From positions 1 through 48,964 of the forward strand of contig JBGAOY010000031.1 in the NCBI GenBank assembly GCA_044221555.1: 48,964 nt of DNA, given 5' to 3'. Under the pieces are notes generated by a model. It was given only the letters and a program-made list of their open reading frames with translations, was not told where the DNA came from and did no database searches. The DNA is from JAEUJM01 sp044221555 (GTDB lineage Bacteria; Actinomycetota; Acidimicrobiia; Acidimicrobiales; DATDAH01). Each line of letters begins with the position of its first letter. Position 1 is the stretch's first letter. Shown piece after piece: positions 30,885 through 38,961 of the stretch. The position numbers were made by a program, and so were the translations under genes.

Positions 30885-31436
30885 GTGATCCCTGGGAGAT
30901 CGGCGCGCCGCCTGACCGCAGGCATGTGCGTGGCCATCACCGCCATGGTCTGGTGTCCCGCGGCCCACGGTCTGGGTGCACAATTCCCGGACGACACTCC
31001 TGGGGCGTCGCTCAGCGACAGCACCGTCGCGAGCGGTGACACCGTCTCGGTCATCGCGAATGTCTGCGAGGTCGGAACCACCGTGGACTTCTTCTTGGAC
31101 GGGTCGACGGTCGGGAGCGCGATCACCGACACGAACGGCACCGCCGAGGCCACCGTCGTGATCACAGGGACCCCAGGGACGCACTCGATCACGAATAGCT
31201 GCAACACCGCGGTGTTGGCGATCACCGTCGGCGAGGGCTCGGGCGCGTTGCCGAGGACCGGGACGGATCCGACGACGACCGTGGCCGCTGACGACTCCGA
31301 GCCGTCCGAGTCATCGGGCAGCAAGCTCGGGATCCTCGCCGTCGCCGGAATGGCGCTTCTTGGCATCGGGGCGGCACTGGTCTACCAGGCCGGACGCCGA
31401 CGGGGTGCCGCCGGCGCCGGACCGCAGGACTTCTGA
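30885..31436 (+). CDS. Secreted LPXTG-type surface protein
   Basis: The protein has 183 residues. Residues 7-30 form a signal peptide (RRLTAGMCVAITAMVWCPAA). The mature part is an Ig-like or other beta-type domain of about 85 residues (SDSTVASGDTVSVIANVCEV, DFFLDGSTVGSAITDTNGTA) with two cysteines (near 61 and 106) that could pair. The end carries LPRTG (122-126), a 22-residue Thr/Asp/Ser linker, a membrane segment (149-168) and RRR, the order of a sortase sorting signal. In classical signals the hydrophobic part follows LPXTG almost at once, so the long spacer is unusual. No sortase gene is in the window. It may display a small adhesive or structural domain; the function is unknown. Confidence 0.7.
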   Translation: MIPGRSARRLTAGMCVAITAMVWCPAAHGLGAQFPDDTPGASLSDSTVASGDTVSVIANVCEVGTTVDFFLDGSTVGSAITDTNGTAEATVVITGTPGTHSITNSCNTAVLAITVGEGSGALPRTGTDPTTTVAADDSEPSESSGSKLGILAVAGMALLGIGAALVYQAGRRRGAAGAGPQDF

Positions 31437-31481
31437 CGCGGCACCCACGGCGATCCGCCGAATCCGCCGTCGAACACCCCG

Positions 31482-31487
31482 TAGTGT
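31482..31487 (+). promoter_or_regulatory. -10 hexamer TAGTGT, leaderless cyclase promoter
   Basis: TAGTGT, 6 nt, then the GTG start at 31494. No ribosome binding site. This gene therefore has its own promoter, 57 nt after the surface protein stop. Confidence 0.65.
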
Positions 31488-31493
31488 TCTGGT

Positions 31494-33632
31494 GTGCTGC
31501 AGCTCCGGGGAGTGATCGACGGCGTCGAGCGGACCTTCGTCCTCGACCGGCCGGAGACCACGATCGGTCGGGGTGACGACAACGACATCGTCCTCACCGA
31601 CCGAGTCACCTCACTGCACCACGCCTCGGTGCGCCACGCCGACGACGGTTGGTGGATCAGCGATCACGCCAGTCGCTACGGCGTGCGGGTGAACGGTGAC
31701 GTCGCCGACGAGACCGAGTTGCTGGCGGGCGACGTGGTCACGATCGGCACGGTGGACCTGACCGTCGAGCCGGTGCCCGCCACCCCGGGACCCGCGGGCG
31801 GGCCCGGTCACCACGCCCCCGCAGCGGACGACGAGGACGACGATGACGACCCCGTCCTGCTGAGTGCCGACCTCGACGACCTCCATCCCCTCGACGACGT
31901 CGGTGCGGGCATCGGTGCCGGTGCCGGTCACGAGGACGACGACGATCCTGTCCTGCTGGCGGCCGACGAGGACGACGACGATCCCGTCCTGATCTCGGCC
32001 GACGAGGACGACGTGCATCACGACGATCCCGGCCGCCACACCACCCACGACGCGGTGCCCGTCGCCACCGACCCGACGGTCGCGACCCGTGCCGCGACGA
32101 CCACCGGCGAGCACCCCCCTGATGGCCCGACCAGCCCTGTCGCAGAGGTCGCGACGCGCCGGGCGGCGCCCGACGAGGTGCCTCCAGCCCATGCCGTCAC
32201 CCACGAACTCCGCGACGCCGACACCGCGGCGGCGACCACGACGGCGGCGATGTCGGCGGCCGAGCTCCCCGGGCACGGGACCACCGCCGACGCCTCCGGC
32301 CCCGGCGGCGGCGACGGCGACGACGACGAGCCGGTGGTGGTGCTCGGCCTCGTGCGCCCGATCGAGGACTTCGCGGTCTCCCTCGGGTTCCCGGGCACCG
32401 AGTCACCCGAGGCCACGCCGCCGGTCTCCGAGGCGGTCGACGACACGCCGACCAGCGATTCCCACGCCTACTCGGGCCTGGCGGTCGGGTACCTCAGTCG
32501 CCTGGCCCACGAACTTCGGACCGCCCACGACATCGACGAGGCCGCCCGACGCACCCTCGAGGTCGTCTTCGCCGCGCTGCCCGTCGACCGCGGGTGGATC
32601 CTGTTCACCGATGCGGACGGGCAGATCACCGACCGCGTCGAGCGTGTCGGCGACACGGTGGCCCACCCCGGCGGCGATCTCCCGATCTCCATGAGCATCG
32701 TCCACCGCGTGCTGAGCGATCGCGTCTCGGTCACCACCGGCGACGTGGCCTTCGATGCCGGGACGGCCAGCGTCTCGATGATGGCGCACCACATCCGAGC
32801 GGCCATGTGCGCCCCGCTCTGGTCGGCCGACCAGGTGTGCGGCGTCATCTACGTCGACTCGCTGCTCGCCCGGGGGGCGTTCACCGAGACGGCGCTCGAC
32901 CTGCTGACCGCGATGGCGAACTACGCGGCCGTCGCCGTGGGCGGGCTCCGCCATGCCATGGCGGCCGAGCGCGAGCGTCAGGCGCGACGCCACCTCGAGC
33001 GCTACCACTCCCCCGCCATGATCGAGGCCCTCCAGCGGCGCGAGGCGGTCGAGGGCGTCAGCCGCCTCCGCCAGGCCGACGTCACGGTGATGTTCGCCGA
33101 CGTGGTCGGCTTCACCTCGGTGTCCGAGGAGCTGAGCCCCGACGGCGTGGCCCGGCTGCTCGACGGGTTCTTCACCGAGGCGGTCGAGGCGGTGTTCGCC
33201 CATGGAGGGACGCTCGACAAGTTCATCGGCGACGCCGTGATGGCCTTCTTCGGCGCCCCGGTGGCCGCCCACGACCACGCCGAGCAGGCCATCCGTGCCG
33301 CCCTCGACCTGCGTTTTCGGGTGGCCCGCTGGAACCAGCGCCAGGTCGACGCCGGCGGCAGCCCCATCGAGATCCGGATGGCCCTCAACAGCGGTCCGGT
33401 CGTGGTGGGCGACGTGGGCAGCAGCCGCCGGGTCGACTACACCGTGCTCGGCAACACCGTGAACGTGGCCGCGCGCCTCGAAGGTGTGGGCGGGCCGGGC
33501 GAGATCGTCCTCGGGGCCGGCACCCGCGACCGGCTACCGGCCGATTTCCCCCTCGAGCCACTCGGGGAGATCGACCTGAGGGGCCTGCGCCACCCGATCG
33601 CGGTCTGGCGGGTGGCCACCCACCCGGCGTGA
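31494..33632 (+). CDS. FHA-GAF-class III adenylate/guanylate cyclase
   Basis: The protein has 712 residues. Residues 1-95 form an FHA phosphothreonine-binding domain (TTIGRGDDNDIVLTD, LHHASVRH). Residues 110-175 are acidic with three DDDDPVLL-type repeats, then come about 150 disordered residues. A GAF domain spans roughly 335-490. The cyclase domain (about 525-710) has metal-binding Asp at FADVVGF (536) and KFIGDAVMAFFG (580), Lys 576, Thr 650 in VDYTVLG at the second purine-selecting position, and Asn 657/Arg 661 in NTVNVAARLE, so it looks active. Lys plus Thr is the pattern of some cyanobacterial-type adenylate cyclases, so cAMP is the likelier product. FHA suggests control by a Ser/Thr kinase. 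No membrane segment is seen. Confidence 0.88.
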   Translation: MLQLRGVIDGVERTFVLDRPETTIGRGDDNDIVLTDRVTSLHHASVRHADDGWWISDHASRYGVRVNGDVADETELLAGDVVTIGTVDLTVEPVPATPGPAGGPGHHAPAADDEDDDDDPVLLSADLDDLHPLDDVGAGIGAGAGHEDDDDPVLLAADEDDDDPVLISADEDDVHHDDPGRHTTHDAVPVATDPTVATRAATTTGEHPPDGPTSPVAEVATRRAAPDEVPPAHAVTHELRDADTAAATTTAAMSAAELPGHGTTADASGPGGGDGDDDEPVVVLGLVRPIEDFAVSLGFPGTESPEATPPVSEAVDDTPTSDSHAYSGLAVGYLSRLAHELRTAHDIDEAARRTLEVVFAALPVDRGWILFTDADGQITDRVERVGDTVAHPGGDLPISMSIVHRVLSDRVSVTTGDVAFDAGTASVSMMAHHIRAAMCAPLWSADQVCGVIYVDSLLARGAFTETALDLLTAMANYAAVAVGGLRHAMAAERERQARRHLERYHSPAMIEALQRREAVEGVSRLRQADVTVMFADVVGFTSVSEELSPDGVARLLDGFFTEAVEAVFAHGGTLDKFIGDAVMAFFGAPVAAHDHAEQAIRAALDLRFRVARWNQRQVDAGGSPIEIRMALNSGPVVVGDVGSSRRVDYTVLGNTVNVAARLEGVGGPGEIVLGAGTRDRLPADFPLEPLGEIDLRGLRHPIAVWRVATHPA

Positions 33633-33668
33633 CCCAGGGCTCGGTCGCCGATCACGCGGCTCGGTCGG

Positions 33669-34418
33669 TCAGGCCTCGATGGACTCGAGGATCTCCGTGG
33701 GCACGTCGAAGTTCGCGTAGACGTCCTGCACGTCGTCGAGGTCGTCGAGGGCGTCGATGAGGCGCAGCACCGACTTGGCCGCCTCGGCGGTGTCCAGCTC
33801 GACCACGTTGCTGGGCACCATGGTGACCTCGGCCGAGTCGAAGGCGATGCCCGCCTCCTCCAGCGCCGTGCGCACGGCCGGCAACTCGCTCGGGGCGGAG
33901 GTGACCCGCCAGCTGTCACCCTCGTCCTCCAGATCGTCGGCGCCGGCCTCGAGGGTGACTTCCATGAGGGTGTCCTCCTCGATCGCGCCGGGGAGCACCA
34001 CCACACCCTTGCGCTCGAACAGCCAGTTCACCGCGCCGGGCTCGGCCAGGTTGCCGCCGCTCCGGCTGAACAGGCTGCGGATGTCGGCACCGGTGCGGTT
34101 GCGGTTGTCGGTGAGCACCTCGACCAGCACCGCCACGCCGTGGGGCGCGTAGCCCTCGTAGGTCACCTGCTCGTAGATCACGCCCTCGAGGTCGCCGGTG
34201 CCCCGTTTGATGGCGCGCTCGATGGTGTCGAGCGGGACCGAGGCGTCTCGGGCCTTCTGGTACATCGTGCGCAGGGTGGCGTTGGCGTCGAGGTCGCCGC
34301 CACCCTCACGGGCGGCCACCTCGACCTGGCGGATGAGCTTGGCGAAGAGCTTGCCGCGGGCCTTGTCGGCCGCGCCCTTCTTGTGCTTGATCGTGGCCCA
34401 CTTGGAGTGTCCGGACAT
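33669..34418 (-). CDS. yebC: YebC/PmpR family regulatory protein (TACO1-like)
   Basis: The protein has 249 residues, normal length. It starts SGHSKWATIKHKKGAADKARG, the family hallmark (quoted as HSKWATIKHKKGAAD), and has DASVPLDTIERAIKRGTGD and YEGYAPHGVAVLVEVLTDN. YebC proteins bind DNA or relieve ribosome stalling on proline stretches. The window is rich in Pro-rich proteins, for which the translation role would be useful; that is inference. The ATG is preceded by AGGGG about 8 nt upstream. It follows pdxT directly, as in mycobacteria. Confidence 0.96.
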   Translation of the reverse strand: MSGHSKWATIKHKKGAADKARGKLFAKLIRQVEVAAREGGGDLDANATLRTMYQKARDASVPLDTIERAIKRGTGDLEGVIYEQVTYEGYAPHGVAVLVEVLTDNRNRTGADIRSLFSRSGGNLAEPGAVNWLFERKGVVVLPGAIEEDTLMEVTLEAGADDLEDEGDSWRVTSAPSELPAVRTALEEAGIAFDSAEVTMVPSNVVELDTAEAAKSVLRLIDALDDLDDVQDVYANFDVPTEILESIEA

Positions 34419-34421
34419 CGC

Positions 34422-35048
34422 TTACCCCTGGTCGTTCGTTGTGGAGGAGCTCGGGCTCCCCGCAGACGCGTCGTGCGACGCTACGTGGTCGAGGAACAGT
34501 CGGTGCAACCGCAGATCGTCCGAGAGCTCGGGGTGGAAGGCCGCCACCAGCACCGGCCCCTGCCGACAGAGCACGGGCCGGCCGTCGACCGACGCCAGCA
34601 CCGCCACCCCGGGCCCGGCCCGTTCGATGACCGGCGCCCGGATGAACACCGCTGGGAAGTCGTCTCCTTCGAGCCCGGCCACGGTCAGGTCGGCCTCGAA
34701 GGAGTCGATCTGGCGACCGAAGGCGTTGCGGCGCACGTCCACGTCGATGGCACCGAAGCTGCGCTGGTCGGCCCGACCGTCGAGCACCTTGTCGGCCAGC
34801 AGGATCATCCCCGCGCACGTGCCGAAGGCCGCCATCCCGGCGGCCAGGCGCTCGGCCAGCGGCTCGAACAGCTGGTTGGCCTCGAGCAGCATCGAGATGG
34901 TGGTGGACTCGCCGCCAGGCAGCACGACGGCGTCCACCGATGTCAGTTGCTCCGGCCTCTTGACCTCCACCGGCTCGGCCCCCAGGGCTCGCAACGCCGC
35001 CGCATGGAGCGACGATGCCCCCTGCAGGGCCAGCACGCCGACCTTCAC
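34422..35048 (-). CDS. pdxT: Pyridoxal 5'-phosphate synthase glutaminase subunit
   Basis: The protein has 208 residues. PdxT releases ammonia from glutamine and feeds it to PdxS. It shows VGVLALQGASSLHAAALRAL, VLPGGESTTISMLL, FGTCAGMILLADKV (nucleophile Cys) and VLVAAFHPELSDD (catalytic His-Glu), so the triad is complete. Start GTG at 35048, 7 nt after the pdxS stop, making an operon pdxS-pdxT-yebC. Confidence 0.96.
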   Translation of the reverse strand: MKVGVLALQGASSLHAAALRALGAEPVEVKRPEQLTSVDAVVLPGGESTTISMLLEANQLFEPLAERLAAGMAAFGTCAGMILLADKVLDGRADQRSFGAIDVDVRRNAFGRQIDSFEADLTVAGLEGDDFPAVFIRAPVIERAGPGVAVLASVDGRPVLCRQGPVLVAAFHPELSDDLRLHRLFLDHVASHDASAGSPSSSTTNDQG

Positions 35049-35055
35049 GCTGCTG

Positions 35056-35970
35056 TTACCAGCCCCGGTCGGCCAGCTTGGTGTCGAGCGCGTCCATCTC
35101 GAGGCCGGGCATGGCCTTGCCGAGGCCCCGACTGACCTTGGCCAGGATGTCGGCGTCGGCGTAGTTGGTGGTGGCCTCGACGATGGCCTTGGCCATCACC
35201 GACGGCTGGTCGCTCTTGAAGATGCCCGACCCGACGAACACCGCCTGGGCGCCGAGTTGCATGACCAGCGCCGCGTCGGCCGGCGTGGCGATGCCTCCGG
35301 CGCAGAACATCGGCACCGGCAGCGTGCCGGTCTCCGCGACCTCCTGCACGAGGCCGACGGGCGCCTGCAGCCGCTTGGCCCAGTCGTAGACCTCGGCCGA
35401 GTCGGCCTGGGTGATCTTGCGCATGTCGCCCAGGATCGAGCGCAGGTGACGCACGGCCTCCACGATGTTGCCGGTACCGGCCTCGCCCTTCGACCGGATC
35501 ATGGCCGCGCCCTCGCTGATGCGGCGCAGGGCCTCGCCGAGGTTGGTGGCACCGCACACGAAGGGCACGGTGAACGCCCACTTGTCGATGTGGTGGGCCT
35601 CGTCCGCGGGGGTGAGCACCTCGCTCTCGTCCACGTAGTCCACGCCGAGCGCCTGCAGGACCTGGGCCTCGGCGAAGTGGCCGATGCGGGCCTTGGCCAT
35701 CACCGGGATGGTGACCGTGGCCTTGATGCCCTCGATCATCTCCGGGTCGCTCATCCGGGCCACGCCGCCGTCGCGCCGGATGTCGGAGGGCACCCGCTCG
35801 AGGGCCATCACCGCGACCGCCCCGGCGTCCTCGGCCACCTTGGCCTGCTCGGGGTCGACCACGTCCATGATGACGCCGCCCTTCAACATCTCGGCCAGAC
35901 CACGCTTCACCCGCATCGTGCCGGTCTCGCGCCCGATCGAACTCGTCCCCGTTGCCTCGTTGTCACCCAT
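35056..35970 (-). CDS. pdxS: Pyridoxal 5'-phosphate synthase lyase subunit
   Basis: The protein has 304 residues, highly conserved. PdxS condenses ribose 5-phosphate, glyceraldehyde 3-phosphate and ammonia into PLP. Signatures: VKRGLAEMLKGGVIMDVV (active-site Asp), ALERVPSDIR, VMAKARIGHF (active-site Lys), GVDYVDESEVLTPAD and MIRSKGEAGTGNIVEAVRH. The ATG (35970) lies 6 nt after TAGACT and has no ribosome binding site, so the transcript is probably leaderless. No tesB-like gene separates pdxS and pdxT here, unlike in mycobacteria. Confidence 0.98.
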   Translation of the reverse strand: MGDNEATGTSSIGRETGTMRVKRGLAEMLKGGVIMDVVDPEQAKVAEDAGAVAVMALERVPSDIRRDGGVARMSDPEMIEGIKATVTIPVMAKARIGHFAEAQVLQALGVDYVDESEVLTPADEAHHIDKWAFTVPFVCGATNLGEALRRISEGAAMIRSKGEAGTGNIVEAVRHLRSILGDMRKITQADSAEVYDWAKRLQAPVGLVQEVAETGTLPVPMFCAGGIATPADAALVMQLGAQAVFVGSGIFKSDQPSVMAKAIVEATTNYADADILAKVSRGLGKAMPGLEMDALDTKLADRGW

Positions 35971-35976
35971 GGGCCG

Positions 35977-35982
35977 AGTCTA
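35977..35982 (-). promoter_or_regulatory. -10 hexamer TAGACT, leaderless pdxS promoter
   Basis: TAGACT on the minus strand, a 6-nt spacer (CGGCCC), then the pdxS ATG. The 161 nt between this hexamer and the next gene (36144) hold nothing else that I can identify. Confidence 0.65.
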
Positions 35983-36143
35983 CGGGGCGCGCTGGGCGGC
36001 GAACCCACGCAGATCGCACCGGCGTGGCCGCGGCGACCCCTTCCGATGTGACGGCGGACTCCATCACGTGGTGGACCGGAGCAGCAGCGCCGATGAATCC
36101 GATGGCGACAACGCGGCGACGAAGGAGCAGCCGATGTGAGCGC

Positions 36144-37265
36144 TCAGAACTCCGGGGGGCCGAGCTCCTGGTTGAGGGGCTGGGCGGCGAGGTCGAGCAA
36201 CTGGGTGGCCTCGGCCTCGTCGACGAAGCTCCCGGTGTCGGGATTGGCCAGCTCCACCCACGTGCGCCCGGGGGTGAGCAGGATCGGCGCGCCGGTGGCC
36301 TTGTCGGTGAGGTTCCACACATCGGCCGACGTCGGCCGCGACCAGTGGGCGTCGATGAACCCACCGGCGGTGAACACGGCGGCATCGCCCTCGCCCACCG
36401 TCTGGGCCTCCGGGGTCCCCGGCACGCTCGGGCAGCACAGGTACTCGACGTAGAGGAACACCACGTTCTCGGGGGCCACGACCACGTCGGTGTCGTCGGC
36501 GTAGGGCGTGCCGTCCTGGAAGCGGTCGTAGCCGCCCTTCGCCTCGTCCCAGACGTAGGCGATGTCGCGCGACCGGTACTGGACGCGGCCACCGGCGGTG
36601 GGGGTGGGCGTGCCCGGCACCGAGGCGTCGGCGGCCGTCGTGGTGGTGGCGGTGTCGGCGCCCTGGTAGCCGAACAGCGCCGGCGCCGACCGGGCATCGC
36701 CGGCGTGGGTGTACAGGCCGGAGGTGGTCGAGAACAGGTTCGAGGGGGCGGGCCGGTTGTCGGCCCGCTGGTACTCGTCGGTGACGGCGTCGAAGCCCAC
36801 GTCCACCAGGTCGGCGGCGTGGATGGCCGACGCGGTGACGGGGTTGGCGCCCGACCACGCCAGCATCGGCCGGTTGAGGTTGGCCAGCAGCTCGACGTCG
36901 GAGATCCGCGCCGAGCGGATCGGGCCGACCGGGTCGGCCTCCTGGCTCTGGAAGATGGCCGCGAAGCGCGTGAACCCCGCTTCGATCTCCTCCTCGTACA
37001 CGACGTCGGCCTGGTTGATCCCGACCGGTGGCCGTGCGCCCTCGTTGTTGTCGATCTTCACCACCAGCGCCGGCCGCGTGCGGCGGGCCTCGTCGGTGGT
37101 GGGCAGCCCGGTGAGCGGGAAGGCCGGCCCGACCGCCGCCGCGGTGGTGGTCGTGGTGTCCGCCGCCGGCGGACCGGCGTCGTCGTCGCCCTTCGAGCAC
37201 GCGCCCGCCAGCAGGGCCAGGGCCAACAGGGGCGCGACGGTACAGCGTCGGGAACGGCGCGACAT
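36144..37265 (-). CDS. DUF3048 (YerB-like) lipoprotein
   Basis: The protein has 373 residues. An Arg-rich start, hydrophobic stretch and lipobox LAGAC (Cys near 23) mark it as a lipoprotein anchored outside the membrane. The domain begins with FPLTGLPTTDEARRTRPALV and continues VVKIDNNEGARPPVGINQAD, VYEEEIEAGFTRFAAIF and GPIRSARISDVELL, the DUF3048 signature; the C-terminal half (SVPGTPTPTAGGRVQYRSRD to the end) is the usual second domain. The family function is unknown. It follows htpX by 8 nt, so lemA-htpX-DUF3048 may form a unit concerned with envelope quality control. Confidence 0.9.
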   Translation of the reverse strand: MSRRSRRCTVAPLLALALLAGACSKGDDDAGPPAADTTTTTAAAVGPAFPLTGLPTTDEARRTRPALVVKIDNNEGARPPVGINQADVVYEEEIEAGFTRFAAIFQSQEADPVGPIRSARISDVELLANLNRPMLAWSGANPVTASAIHAADLVDVGFDAVTDEYQRADNRPAPSNLFSTTSGLYTHAGDARSAPALFGYQGADTATTTTAADASVPGTPTPTAGGRVQYRSRDIAYVWDEAKGGYDRFQDGTPYADDTDVVVAPENVVFLYVEYLCCPSVPGTPEAQTVGEGDAAVFTAGGFIDAHWSRPTSADVWNLTDKATGAPILLTPGRTWVELANPDTGSFVDEAEATQLLDLAAQPLNQELGPPEF

Positions 37266-37273
37266 GAGTTGGT

Positions 37274-38194
37274 TCAGAGCTCCTGGAGGGCGGCGATGCG
37301 CTCTTCGAGTGGGGGGTGCGTGTCGAACATGCGGTTGAGCTTCGACATCTTGCCCTCCTCCGGCGTGCGGGCCAGCGGCGACTCGATCCAGAGGTGGGCC
37401 GTGGCCCTCGAGGCGCTGTGCACCACGGTCTGGTCGGCCTGCAGCTTCTCGAGGGCCGAGATGAGGCCGGGCGGGTAACGGGTCATCTCCACACCCGACA
37501 TGTCGGCCAGCGACTCACGACGGCGGGACACCGCGAACTGCATGAGGCGGGCGATGATCGGCGAGAGGATGAGCAGGATGAGCGCCAGCGCCGCCATCAC
37601 CAGGAACACGATGTTGCCGCCCCCGTTGGAGTCGTTGCTGCGGTTGCGTCCGCCGCCGAAGAAGAGCATGCGCACGCCGATGTCGGCCAGCAGCGCCACC
37701 ACCCCCACCATGGTGACGGCGAGGGTGGACACGAGGATGTCGTCGTTCTTGATGTGGCTGAGCTCGTGGGCCAGCACCGCCTCGAGCTCGATCCGGTTCA
37801 TCTTCTCGAGCAGCCCGGTGGTGACCGCAACCGCGGCGTGCTTGGCGTTGCGGCCCGTCGCGAAGGCGTTGGGCGCGGCATCGTCGATGATGTAGAGGCG
37901 CGGCTTGGGGAGGCCGCTGGCGATGCAGAGCCCCTCCACCACGTTGTGGAGGCGGGGGTACTGCTCGACGGTGGCCGGGCGGGCCCGGCTCATGGCCAAC
38001 GCCACCGCATCGGACTTCCAGTAGGAGAAGAACGCCGAGCCGCCGGCGATCGCGAAGGCCAGCACCACGCCGGCCACCCCGAAGTTCAGCAGGTAGTTGA
38101 ACGCCAGGCAGACGAGCACCACCAGCGCGACGAAGAAGAAGATGAGCACCGCGGACCGCCGCTTGTTGGCGGTGACCTGGTCGTACATGGGCAT
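37274..38194 (-). CDS. htpX: HtpX-like M48 membrane metalloprotease
   Basis: The protein has 306 residues. HtpX is a zinc endoprotease of the inner membrane that clears damaged membrane proteins. There are two N-terminal membrane segments (about 14-35 and 38-58), the HELSH zinc motif at 143-147 with its third ligand in RRRESLADMSG (Glu near 227), and two more membrane segments between them. An Asn/Gly-rich loop (GGGRNRSNDSNGGG) separates the latter two. A second ATG (38188) is an alternative start. Pairing with lemA is common in bacteria. Confidence 0.93.
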   Translation of the reverse strand: MPMYDQVTANKRRSAVLIFFFVALVVLVCLAFNYLLNFGVAGVVLAFAIAGGSAFFSYWKSDAVALAMSRARPATVEQYPRLHNVVEGLCIASGLPKPRLYIIDDAAPNAFATGRNAKHAAVAVTTGLLEKMNRIELEAVLAHELSHIKNDDILVSTLAVTMVGVVALLADIGVRMLFFGGGRNRSNDSNGGGNIVFLVMAALALILLILSPIIARLMQFAVSRRRESLADMSGVEMTRYPPGLISALEKLQADQTVVHSASRATAHLWIESPLARTPEEGKMSKLNRMFDTHPPLEERIAALQEL

Positions 38195-38250
38195 GGCGGG
38201 CTACCGGCTCACGGCGGTGTGGGGCACGGGCGTCGAGTGCAGGGTGAGGA

Positions 38251-38883
38251 TCAGGACGGTGCGCCCGGCGCGGGTGGCGCGGTCGGCGGTGCCGCCGGCG
38301 GCGCCGCGGGGGCGGCCGGCGCGGCATCGTTGCCGAAGGACACCTGCACGGGTCCGCGGGCCTCGTCCTCGGCCTCGAAGTACTCACGTGCGGTGAAGCG
38401 CAGCATCCCCGCGATGAGCACCGCCGGGAAGGTCTGGATCTTGGTGTTGTACTTGAACACCGAGTCGTTGTAGAACTGCCGCGCGTAGGCGATGCGGCCC
38501 TCGGTGCCCGTGAGCTCTTCCTGCAGGTTCAGGAAGTTCTGGTTGGCCTTCAGGTCGGGGTAGGCCTCGGACACCGCGAACAGGGACTTGAGTGCGCCAC
38601 TCAGGACGTTCTCGGCCTCGGCCTGGGCGTGGGGGCCCTCGGCGTTGACGGCCATGTTGCGGGCCTGGGTGACGGCCTCGAGGGTCTCGCGCTCGTGCGA
38701 GGCGTAGCCCTTGACCGTCTCGACCAGGTTGGGGATGAGGTCGTACCGGCGCTTGAGCTGCACGTCGATCTGGGCCCACGCATTCTCGATGCGGTTCCGC
38801 AGCTTGACGAGGCCGTTGTAGATGACCATCACGATGATCGCGAGCACCACGATCACACCGACGATGATGAGCACTGCGGTCAT
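38251..38883 (-). CDS. lemA: LemA family protein
   Basis: The protein has 210 residues. An N-terminal membrane segment (AVLIIVGVIVVLAIIVMVIYNGLV, quoted in parts) is followed by the LemA helical bundle: LRNRIENAWAQIDVQLKRRY, DLIPNLVETVKGYASHERET and LSGALKSLFAVSEAYPDLKA. After EAEDEARGPVQVSFG the protein ends in an Ala/Pro tail of about 30 residues. The role is unclear, but it often accompanies HtpX. The ATG has AAGGAG 5 nt upstream, one of the few clear Shine-Dalgarno starts in the window. Confidence 0.94.
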   Translation of the reverse strand: MTAVLIIVGVIVVLAIIVMVIYNGLVKLRNRIENAWAQIDVQLKRRYDLIPNLVETVKGYASHERETLEAVTQARNMAVNAEGPHAQAEAENVLSGALKSLFAVSEAYPDLKANQNFLNLQEELTGTEGRIAYARQFYNDSVFKYNTKIQTFPAVLIAGMLRFTAREYFEAEDEARGPVQVSFGNDAAPAAPAAPPAAPPTAPPAPGAPS

Positions 38884-38961
38884 TGCGACTCCTTCGAGGC
38901 GGGGGCCGACGCGTCCGTCGGCTGCCGGACCATCATAGGGCCGCGGCGTGCGGCGGGACCC

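Noticed and set aside
33638..33667. 10-bp direct repeat GGCTCGGTCG in the cyclase/yebC convergent gap
   Set aside because: Two short copies 20 bp apart in a GC-rich 36-bp spacer could arise by chance and form no hairpin.
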